DNA of 64,000 nt from Frankia sp. AgB1.9. GTDB lineage: Bacteria; Actinomycetota; Actinomycetes; Frankiales; Frankiaceae. Shown here one piece after another: positions 57,624 through 64,000 of this stretch. The stretch spans positions 1 through 64,000 of the forward strand of contig NZ_JADWYX010000022.1 of assembly GCF_016786355.1 (NCBI RefSeq), in the 5' to 3' direction. The notes under the pieces are model-generated. The model did not search any database. It had not been told where the DNA came from and saw only the letters and a program-made list of their open reading frames with translations. Numbering within the stretch: position 1 is the stretch's first letter; each line of letters starts with the position of its first letter. The translations under genes and the position numbers were made by a program.

Positions 57624-58730
57624 CTAGGACCGGCCGAAAGGTGGGCGTCGTCTGACGTCGGGCAGCGACGGAAGGTAGGCGGCCACGCCCTTCGCGGTCG
57701 ACTTGACCGAGTTCGCGGCGGCCGTGGCCCGGGCGGCGACGGATGGCCCGGCACTCGGCTCGGCCGGGGCGAGGCCCAACTCGGCGTAGGCGGCCGCGGC
57801 GATGTCGGACAGGGCATGGCGCTCGCCGAGGGTCGCACCGACGATGCCGACCGCGGGGAGGCTGCTGAGCGCGCGGTGCCAGAGACGGCCCTCGGCGCGC
57901 TGCCCGGCCAGGCGGTGGATCGTCCACAGCTCGCGGGCCGCGCGCAGGATCGTCACCGGAATGCGCTGTGCGACCAGCTTCCAGGTCTCGGTCTCCTCGG
58001 GCGAGTCGGCCAGGTCGGGCTCGCTTCCCTGGCCGGGCACCGCGTCCGCGAGGCCGAGGTCGGCTGGGCTCGCGAGGCCGATGTCGGCTGGGCTGGCTTC
58101 GGCCGCGCGAGCGTCGACCGCGCTGGCGACCGTCGGGCCCGCGTCGGCTGGCCCAGGGAGGCCCTGGCCGCCTTCGGCGTCGGCGGCCGACACGACCGGA
58201 GCGGCCGTCGTCATCGGAGTCGCCGTCGTCACCGGAGTCGCCGACGTCACGGGGGTGGCCGACGCGACGGGGGTGGCGAAGATATCGCGCTTGGCGGCCG
58301 GGTTCCGCTTGGCGAACGGGTCCGGCCACGCCTCGCCGGGCGGTGTCCCGGCCACCCCGGACGGTGCCGCCCCGGACGGTGCCCACCTGGACGGTGACCA
58401 CCCGGGCGGCGGGTCGTCGCGCAGCACGAGGCGGGCGACCAGGCGGACCTGTTCCTCCTCGTCGGTCACCCCGCACACCTGCGCGAGTGACAGCACCAGC
58501 AGGCCCTGCACGGTCCCGGCGAGCACCTCGCGGATCGGCTGCGCGAACCGGCCACCGACCCCGGGAAGCGCGGCCAGCGGGACCAGCTCGTTGCGCCAGT
58601 GCCGCACGAGGCGGTCGGCCTGGTCCCGCTGGTCGCCGTCCGGTCCCTCGGTGACGGTGACAGCCGTGGCCGCGACCGGCCGGGCCACCCGGACGAACCG
58701 CAGCAGCGTGTCGGCCTCCCGCTGGCGCAC
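57624..58730 (-). CDS. Unknown protein, paralogue 1 of a tandem pair (with repeat insert)
   Basis: A 368-aa protein of unknown family. It shares the whole plan of the next gene: LLRFVRVARPVAATAV, DQADRLVRHWRNELVPLAALPGVGGRFAQPIREVLAGTVQGLLVLSLAQVC, DEEEQVRLVARLV, and the C-terminal TETWKLVAQRIPVTILRAARELWTIHRLAGQR with YAELGL. In the middle it carries an extra ~100 residues of Ala/Thr/Pro-rich repeats (ATPVASATPVTSATPV) and Ala/Asp. No catalytic motif or membrane segment is evident. GTG 58730 follows GAGGGGAGAG. It lies inside the tad locus on the opposite strand. Confidence 0.72.
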   Translation of the reverse strand: MRQREADTLLRFVRVARPVAATAVTVTEGPDGDQRDQADRLVRHWRNELVPLAALPGVGGRFAQPIREVLAGTVQGLLVLSLAQVCGVTDEEEQVRLVARLVLRDDPPPGWSPSRWAPSGAAPSGVAGTPPGEAWPDPFAKRNPAAKRDIFATPVASATPVTSATPVTTATPMTTAAPVVSAADAEGGQGLPGPADAGPTVASAVDARAAEASPADIGLASPADLGLADAVPGQGSEPDLADSPEETETWKLVAQRIPVTILRAARELWTIHRLAGQRAEGRLWHRALSSLPAVGIVGATLGERHALSDIAAAAYAELGLAPAEPSAGPSVAARATAAANSVKSTAKGVAAYLPSLPDVRRRPPFGRS

Positions 58731-58860
58731 CGGCTCTCCCCTCAGTTGCCCCCGGCCAGGAGCCTGAGCTCCGGCAATGGCGTCAAGGGAACGATAACCG
58801 GCTTTACGTAGCTTTCAGTGCGAGCTTGCACCCATCCGGTAGCGAGACGGCAATGTCGTG

Positions 58861-59670
58861 TCACCGCACGCCGTCAGGCCGCGGCGTGGGTCGCGGCACC
58901 GACCTGGCCAGCTGGTGGCCGCGCGGAACGGGCACGAGCGGCCGGGCATCGGCGAGAAGCGGCGGGAGGTACGTGGCGACTCCCCGGCCGGCGGTGCGGG
59001 CGGCGGTCGCGGCCCTGGCCGCGGTGGGCGTGGTCGTGTCCAGGCCGAACTCGGCGTAGGTGGCCGTGGCGACGCCGGCGAGCGCGCGGTACTCGCGCAG
59101 GAGGGTGAGGCCGAGGCCGACCGCGGGCAACTCGCCGAGGGCACGCGGCAGGGGCCGGCCCCCGGTCCGCTGGCCGCCGACCCGGTCGGTGGACCACAGC
59201 TCGCGCGCGGGGCTCAGCACCGAGGCCGGGACGCGCCCGGCGACCATGCTCCAGGCCTTGACCTCGCCGGGCGACGCGGCGGCGTCCAGCAGGTCCGGCC
59301 CGGCGTCGTCGTCCGTGTCCTGCGTCCGGGCCGCGTGCCAGCCGGCCGGCAGGTCGCGCCGCACCACCAGGCGAGCGACCAGCCGAACCAGCTCGGTCTC
59401 GTCTGTCACGTCGCGCAGGTCGGCCAGGGACAGCACCAACAGGCCCTGCAGGGCGCCGCCGAGCGCCGCGCGGACCGGCCGGGCCGACCGGCCGCCGAGA
59501 GTGGGACTCGCGGCGAGCGCGACCAGCTCGTTGCGCCAGTGCCGCACCACGTGGTCGGCCTGGTCAGCCCGGTTGCCGCCGGCCGTCTCGGCGGCGGCGA
59601 CAACCGTGGCGGCCACCGCCTGGCCCGCCTGGACGAAGCGCAGCAGCATTGCGGCTTCGCGCGGGAGCAC
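58861..59670 (-). CDS. Unknown protein, paralogue 2 of a tandem pair
   Basis: A 269-aa version of the same fold without the repeat insert: LLRFVQAGQAVAATVV, DQADHVVRHWRNELVALAASP, RPVRAALGGALQGLLVLSLADLRDVTDETELVRLVARLVV, VKAWSMVAGRVPASVLSPARELWSTDRVGGQR, then YAEFGL and a C-terminus ending in VATYLPPLLADARPL. Both members carry the WRNEL and SPARELW/RAARELW landmarks. GTG 59670 has AAAGGGG ahead of it. The two genes lie 130 bp apart in the same direction. They likely arose by duplication in this lineage. Function unknown. Confidence 0.72.
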   Translation of the reverse strand: MLPREAAMLLRFVQAGQAVAATVVAAAETAGGNRADQADHVVRHWRNELVALAASPTLGGRSARPVRAALGGALQGLLVLSLADLRDVTDETELVRLVARLVVRRDLPAGWHAARTQDTDDDAGPDLLDAAASPGEVKAWSMVAGRVPASVLSPARELWSTDRVGGQRTGGRPLPRALGELPAVGLGLTLLREYRALAGVATATYAEFGLDTTTPTAARAATAARTAGRGVATYLPPLLADARPLVPVPRGHQLARSVPRPTPRPDGVR

Positions 59671-60145
59671 GGTGCCCCTTTCCGTACGCCGCCCCGAGAG
59701 CTGGGTCCGGCGCGGTTGTCGGGGCGGCGGCCGAGTACACGTTCTCCGGAGTGTTCAGGCCCGGAATGTCCAGCTGGCTGCTGCCCGGTTGCTGGCGATC
59801 CTCCGCTGAGGTGCCACTAACGTGTCGATCAAACCATGTGCTGCGGGATACCCACGCTTACGTAACGGAAGATTTACCTCGGTCACAGGCTTGCCGCCGG
59901 GATGTCGGTCGTGGCGTCTCGAATGGCCTGCGGCCAGGCCGTCAGGGTGCGTGATCACGCCGTAAGGTTTCCGCTCCTTGCGCCTTTGGCGGCGTTCCGG
60001 CTGGGCTTCGGCTGGCATGGGTCGCTTGCCGGCGGCTGTGGAGGTTGAGCGTCAGAAACAATGTTCGGACCGTGGTCGCCGGCAGATATGGCGCACGTGG
60101 TGGGCGGCCCGTGCGGGTTCGAGCGCGGTGCGCGACAATAGGCCG
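59671..60145. other. Divergent intergenic region
   Basis: 475 bp between the paralogue pair (minus) and the TadG-like gene (plus), with no credible gene. It is less GC-rich at 59810-59880 (CTTACGTAACGG), where promoters could lie. Confidence 0.45.
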
Positions 60146-60634
60146 GTGATCCCGGTTTGGCGCGTTGTGCGCTCGGTGGTTCGGGGGCGCCGCGATGTCC
60201 CCGGGCCGCGGCCGGCGCGCGACGGCGGCACGATCCTGATGCTGACGCTCGGCTTCCTGCTGGTCACGGCGATGCTCGCCGTCGTGGTGACCGACGTCTC
60301 CGCGGTCTTCCTGGCCCGCCGTTCGGTCGCCGCCGCGGCCGACGGCGCGGCGCTCGCGGCCGCGCAGCGGGTCGACGAGGAAGCCGTCTACACCGCGACC
60401 GGCCCGCTTGACGAGCTGCCGCTCGCCGACGTCATGACCACCGTCGCGGACTACCAGGACAGCGCCGACCCGAGTGGCTCGACGCAGCTGTCCGCGACGC
60501 TGGTCGACGCGGACACGGTCGAGGTACAGGGCAGCCGGGTCGTCGACCTGCCGCTCATCGGCTTCCTGGGGGTCGGCCCGGTCACCGTCCACGCCACGGC
60601 GGACGCCCGGACGGTCGTGCGCGGCCAGCCCTGA
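60146..60634 (+). CDS. TadG-like pilus protein (Tad domain)
   Basis: A 162-aa protein. RDGGTILMLTLGFLLVTAMLAVVVTDVSAVFLARRSVAAAADGAALAAAQRVDEEAVY is the typical TadE/G-type N-terminus: a membrane helix plus the AxxADxAALAAA segment. A short exposed domain follows, much shorter than full TadG proteins. GTG 60146 is the start in frame nearest the conserved part. It is probably the last tad-related gene, separated from the others by the paralogue pair. Confidence 0.75.
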   Translation: MIPVWRVVRSVVRGRRDVPGPRPARDGGTILMLTLGFLLVTAMLAVVVTDVSAVFLARRSVAAAADGAALAAAQRVDEEAVYTATGPLDELPLADVMTTVADYQDSADPSGSTQLSATLVDADTVEVQGSRVVDLPLIGFLGVGPVTVHATADARTVVRGQP

Positions 60635-60694
60635 GGCCGGCGCCCGAGGCGGGCCCGGCCACGCGGCCGGCTACCGGTCGGCCCGGCTACCGGA

Positions 60695-61690
60695 TCAGAC
60701 CCAGCTGGCGGTGGCCGCGACCAGGTCGTCGAGGGCGTGGCCGGTCCGCTCCTCGGCCAGGTTCGAGACGTCCCGGACCAGCCGGGCCACCCACTCGGCC
60801 GGCCGGTCGGCGGCGAGCGCGACCGCGGCCGCCGCGTGCTCGGCCGCCTCGTAGTGGTCCGGCCGCTCACCGCTGATGGCGGCTCTTGCCTGCGCCATCC
60901 GCACTGAGACGATCATTCCGGTCTGCCCGCTGTCCTTGATCAGGCTGTAGGCCTTCACCAGGTACGGCCGGGCCTCCTCCGGTGCGCCGACGGTGGTCAG
61001 CGCCTCGGCCGAGGCGAGCGCGAGGTCGGCGGGGGAGTAGGTCTCGATCGCGAAGCCGGGCCGGCCGTGGGCGTCCGCGTCCAGCGCCTCCATCGTGCGC
61101 CAGGCGCGGGCCACCGCGTCGCGCACACCGGCGGTGTCACCCGTCGCCGCGTAGGCGCCGGCGACGACCTTGCCGGCGATCATCGCGCGCGACGGGCTGT
61201 GACCGGCGATCCGAGCGGCCGCGCCGGCGATCTGCAGGGAGACGGCCGGGCTGTACTGGCGGACCATCCGGGCGCGCAGCGCCAGCGCCCGGGCCGCGAG
61301 CGGGCCGTCGCCGGCCGCGCGGGCGAGGCTCGCGGCCCGGTCCGAGCGGGTCGCGGCGTCGGTGTGCAGACCGCGGTCGTAGTCGGTGCCCGCGGAGACG
61401 ACCGTGACGGCGGCGTGCAGGCGCATCCAGTCGATCGCGTCCCGGCCGCGCAGCCGGCGCTGGCGCGGGATCGTGCGAGTGGTGTTCTCCAGCGGCCGCA
61501 TCGAGCTCGCCGTGCTGGTCAGGTCGGAGGTCTCGTAACCGCTGATCGCCGCGGCCAGCGCCGCCGAGCAGGCCTGATGCAGATCCGTCGTGCTGCGCAG
61601 GTTCTCGAGATTGGGGTGTTCGAGGCTCACCGCGACCGCCGAGGCCCCGAAGGTACGAAGCAGGAAACGCCTGTCGACGGCATCCGACAC
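60695..61690 (-). CDS. Regulator-like TPR protein without an HTH
   Basis: A 331-aa helical protein. The N-terminus SDAVDRRFLLRTFGASAVAVSL resembles the segment that follows the HTH in many actinobacterial XRE/TPR regulators. The remainder is TPR-like (ARALALRARMVRQYSPAVSLQIAGAAARI, WRTMEALDADAHGRPGF, EARPYLVKAYSLIKDSGQTGMIVSVRMAQARAAI). No DNA-binding domain is encoded upstream in any frame that I can follow. The RR-x-FLL could be read as a twin-arginine-like pattern, but no signal peptide follows. Probably a relative of the regulator at 60-1022, of unknown role. Confidence 0.68.
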   Translation of the reverse strand: MSDAVDRRFLLRTFGASAVAVSLEHPNLENLRSTTDLHQACSAALAAAISGYETSDLTSTASSMRPLENTTRTIPRQRRLRGRDAIDWMRLHAAVTVVSAGTDYDRGLHTDAATRSDRAASLARAAGDGPLAARALALRARMVRQYSPAVSLQIAGAAARIAGHSPSRAMIAGKVVAGAYAATGDTAGVRDAVARAWRTMEALDADAHGRPGFAIETYSPADLALASAEALTTVGAPEEARPYLVKAYSLIKDSGQTGMIVSVRMAQARAAISGERPDHYEAAEHAAAAVALAADRPAEWVARLVRDVSNLAEERTGHALDDLVAATASWV

Positions 61691-62300
61691 GGCGGTGGCC
61701 TCCGTGTTCCGCTTTCGGCCGCGCCAGCCGACGGCCTGCTGGCCACGCGGGACGTCGCCGTTGCCGCGCCACCACTGGACGGGTCGGTACCGCTGCCGCC
61801 AGCCGACGGATCGAAGGCAGGGAACCCGGGTGCCAGGGCGGTCGAAGCGGTCGACGGACCGCGATGTGATCGCATCTAGAACTACCTCACGGCGTAGCGG
61901 GAACCTTCATTTGAAGATAGCGTTCAACACCGCCGGCTGACGCCCGGGCTGCCGGGAATCCGTGTGGGCTGCGTCTCCGGGTGCGACTTTTCGCTGGTCG
62001 ACGTCGTGGGACCTCGCTGCGGGGCCCCGTTCAGACTTTGTCGTCCGGTGGGGTAGTTCGTATTGTGTTACCTGTCGACCGGCGGTGCGCCGTTAATGTT
62101 TCCGAAATGTATCGCGATGCAATTGCATGTTAACAATGGGCGTCCTGGCCACTCCGGACACACAGGCATGGGTGCGCGCCGGGCCGCGCGACGTCGAGCC
62201 GGGCCTGGCGACCGGCGGGCGGGCCTCGCGGGCGGCAGCGGGGCCGGCTCGCGATCACGGTCGCGGCCAGGGAGCGCGCGATCTCGGTAAGGTGGACGCT
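61691..62300. promoter_or_regulatory. Divergent region upstream of prfB
   Basis: 610 bp with no credible gene. It is the most AT-rich stretch near here at 62040-62150, with GCAATTGCATGTTAAC at 62118-62133. The dyad TTGAA-N7-TTCAA lies near 61910-61926 and CGATGTGATCGCATC near 61862-61876. The prfB promoter is probably in the AT-rich part; the other dyads may belong to the minus-strand gene. Confidence 0.45.
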
Positions 62301-63404
62301 ATGGCCGCCGACATCGCCGAGGAGCTCAAGAACCTCGACTCGACCCTGACCGGTATCGAGACCGTGTTGGACGTCGAGGGGCTGCGCCGGCGAGCCGCTG
62401 ACCTCGAGCAGGAGGCCTCCGACCCGGACCTGTGGAGCGACCAGGACCGGGCGCAGGTGGTGACCCGCAAGCTGTCCTCGGTGCGTGGCGACATCAGCCG
62501 CGTCGAGGGCCTGCGCGACCGGCTCGACAACGTCATGACCGCGTTCGAGCTCGAGGACGACGATCTGATCTCGGAGGCGACCGGGCAGCTGCCCGCGTTG
62601 GCCAAGGACATCTCGACGCTCGAGGTTCGGACCCTGCTGTCCGGCGAGTACGACGAGCGGGACGCGATCGTCCAGCTGTCCGCCGGCGCCGGCGGCGTCG
62701 ACGCGGCCGACTGGACCGCGATGCTGCTGCGGATGTACCTGCGCTGGGCCGAGCGGCACGGCTACGGCACCGAGGTCTACGACTCCTCGGAGGCCGAGGA
62801 GGCCGGGCTCAAGTCGGCCACCTTCCTCATCAAGGCGCCATACGCGTACGGAACGTTGCGCAGCGAGCACGGTGTCCACCGGTTGGTGCGCATCAGCCCG
62901 TTCGACAACCAGAACCGCCGGCAGACGTCGTTCGCCGGTGTCGAGATCACCCCGGTCGTGGAGCTGTCCGACCATGTCGACATCGACGACAAGGACCTGC
63001 GGGTCGACATTTTCCGGTCGTCCGGCCCGGGCGGCCAGGGAGTGAACACGACCGACTCGGCCGTGCGCATCACGCACCTCTCGACCGGCATCGTCGTGAC
63101 CTGCCAGAACGAGCGCAGCCAGCTGCAGAACAAGGCCGCGGCGATGGTCGTGCTACAGGCCAAGCTGCTGGAACGCCGGCGCGCCGAGGAAGCGGCCGAG
63201 AAACAGCGGCTGACGGGTGGCCCGCAGGACGTCTCGTTCGGCTCCCAGATCCGCAACTACGTCCTGCACCCGTACCAGATGGTGAAGGACCTGCGGACCG
63301 AGGTCGAGACGTCCAATACCGGCGGTGTGCTGGACGGGGAGATAGACGACTTCATCGACGCCGAGGTGCGTTGGCGGCGGTCGGCCGAGTCGGGCTCGCA
63401 CTAG
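62301..63404 (+). CDS. prfB: Peptide chain release factor 2
   Basis: A 367-aa release factor that ends translation at UGA and UAA. The GGQ loop is [22 protein letters not shown]. The tripeptide anticodon SPF is in [16 protein letters not shown]. The N-terminal helical domain and the C-terminal [20 protein letters not shown] are intact. ATG 62301 begins [13 protein letters not shown]. The gene has no programmed frameshift: it is open with no early UGA, unlike E. coli prfB. A small doubtful ORF and cobA follow in the same direction. Confidence 0.96.
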   Translation: MAADIAEELKNLDSTLTGIETVLDVEGLRRRAADLEQEASDPDLWSDQDRAQVVTRKLSSVRGDISRVEGLRDRLDNVMTAFELEDDDLISEATGQLPALAKDISTLEVRTLLSGEYDERDAIVQLSAGAGGVDAADWTAMLLRMYLRWAERHGYGTEVYDSSEAEEAGLKSATFLIKAPYAYGTLRSEHGVHRLVRISPFDNQNRRQTSFAGVEITPVVELSDHVDIDDKDLRVDIFRSSGPGGQGVNTTDSAVRITHLSTGIVVTCQNERSQLQNKAAAMVVLQAKLLERRRAEEAAEKQRLTGGPQDVSFGSQIRNYVLHPYQMVKDLRTEVETSNTGGVLDGEIDDFIDAEVRWRRSAESGSH

Positions 63405-63427
63405 CAGCCGCGGAACCGACAGCCACG

Positions 63428-63673
63428 ATGCGCACCCGCCCGCCCGGCTCGCCCGGACATCGTCGTCCGCCCTCCGGGCGCTGGCATGGGTCGTGGACGT
63501 GGACCTGGCCGGCGACGCGCCGCTCGACCGGCCGGCGGATCGTTGATCTCAAGGAAGCCCAGGTGCGCCTGTTGGACGAGCTTTTCGCGGTCGGCGAGCC
63601 GCCGGATGCCCCTGCGGCGGACGGGCCGGCTGACGTAACCGACCTTGACGAGATCACGGAGCTGGCCGAGTGA
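63428..63673 (+). CDS. Small ORF between prfB and cobA (doubtful start, possible frameshift)
   Basis: 82 codons from ATG 63428. The last ~40 residues (RRIVDLKEAQVRLLDELFAVGEPPDA, ending TDLDEITELAE) look coding, with typical GC3. The first ~40 in this frame look like noise (RWHGSWTWTWPATRRS). In the +2 frame, the same DNA reads ALRALAWVVDVDLAGDAPLDRPADR before a stop near 63548. The two could join by a single-base change into one protein. The TGA overlaps the cobA start (GTGA). I cannot name a family. Confidence 0.4.
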   Translation: MRTRPPGSPGHRRPPSGRWHGSWTWTWPATRRSTGRRIVDLKEAQVRLLDELFAVGEPPDAPAADGPADVTDLDEITELAE

Positions 63674-64000
63674 CGGGTCTCGACGTGGCCCGGCCGGGTG
63701 GCGTCGGCTGGGTGGCGCTGGTTGGCGGTGGACCGGGCGCGGCGGACCTGATCACCGTGCGGGGCCGCGACCTGCTGCGCCGGGCGGACGTCGTCGTGGT
63801 CGACCGGCTCGCGCCCCGCGAGCTGCTCGCCGACCTCGGGCCAGAGGTCGAGATCGTCGACGCGGCCAAGGGGCCGCACGGCCACAACCTCTCGCAGGAC
63901 GAGATCAACAGCCTGCTGGTCGAGCGCGCGCTGCGCGGCCTGCGGGTGGTGCGGCTCAAGGGCGGAGATCCGTTCCTGTTCGGCCGCGGAGGCGAGGAGG
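63670..64000 (+). CDS. cobA: Uroporphyrinogen-III C-methyltransferase (cobA/SUMT), cut by window end
   Basis: 110 codons are visible. VALVGGGPGAADLITVRGRDLLRRADVVVVDRLAPRELL is the SAM-binding N-terminal loop of SUMT enzymes, and VVRLKGGDPFLFGRGGEE is the family's second signature. It makes precorrin-2 from uroporphyrinogen III for siroheme and cobalamin. GTG 63670 overlaps the previous ORF's stop by 4 bases. The C-terminus and any fused synthase domain lie outside the window. Confidence 0.92.
   Translation, partial: MTGLDVARPGGVGWVALVGGGPGAADLITVRGRDLLRRADVVVVDRLAPRELLADLGPEVEIVDAAKGPHGHNLSQDEINSLLVERALRGLRVVRLKGGDPFLFGRGGEE

Noticed and set aside
62301..62400. Programmed frameshift in prfB
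   Set aside because: The prfB frame is continuous with no early in-frame UGA, so the autoregulatory frameshift known in E. coli is absent.

Overview
The window is chromosomal DNA from a high-GC, GC3-biased actinomycete. The mix of genes fits a filamentous, probably Frankia-like lineage: a bldD orthologue, the mannose block (manA, Rv3259-type protein, DUF3499, manB, Trm112, SIS protein) next to ahcY, the comF-hpf-response regulator-secA-Rv3235 block, SpoIIM/RDD/DUF58/MoxR genes and a tad pilus locus. The genus is inferred from gene content and was not tested by alignment. I recognise no tRNA, rRNA or CRISPR array.

Region 1 (1-7.7 kb) is an accessory island. The last codons of an IS630-type transposase cut off the 3' end of a regulator. 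A class I lanthipeptide cluster of the FxLD type follows: a 61-aa precursor, a 686-aa glutamylation-only LanB, LanC, a fusion of the LanB elimination domain to a PCMT-like O-methyltransferase, and an unknown helical protein. No transporter or leader peptidase is in the window.

Region 2 (7.9-18.6 kb) is conserved housekeeping: GDP-mannose precursor supply (manA, manB, SIS protein), a class A penicillin-binding protein, a MerR-type regulator and S-adenosylhomocysteinase. Region 3 (18.7-29.6 kb) is mostly minus strand: RDD, SpoIIM, a GH13 enzyme, and a translationally coupled operon of five genes (membrane protein, DUF4129, DUF4350, MoxR ATPase, DUF58). A lone plus-strand SRPBCC gene lies between. 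Region 4 (29.7-40.7 kb) holds a cluster of DnaA-box-like sites, then comF, hpf, an orphan NarL/OrrA-type response regulator, a GNAT gene, secA with a strong terminator, an Rv3235-family gene, a LysM protein and a conserved small protein. The mtrA-mtrB-lpqB genes that usually sit between ahcY and comF are not here.

Region 5 (40.9-60.6 kb) is a dispersed tad (type IVc) pilus locus: SAF/CpaB-like, CpaE-like ATPase, then after an interruption CpaF/TadA, TadB, TadC, a small pilin, two TadE-like pseudopilins and a TadG-like protein. The interruption holds a patatin-like phospholipase, bldD, a DUF6912 gene, a coiled-coil/HhH protein and a PAS protein. A tandem pair of unknown paralogues lies before the TadG-like gene. 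Region 6 (60.7-64 kb) has a regulator-like protein without an HTH, prfB, a doubtful small ORF and the start of cobA (uroporphyrinogen-III methyltransferase), cut by the window edge.

The most striking unexplained structure is a 75-bp palindromic element in five copies of identical length (13696, 40761, 49046, 55627, 56529), with one possible decayed half copy at 46852. Three copies sit between convergent genes, as a bidirectional terminator would. The other two sit in the tad pseudopilin stretch, in the same open phase, and 75 bp is exactly 25 codons.
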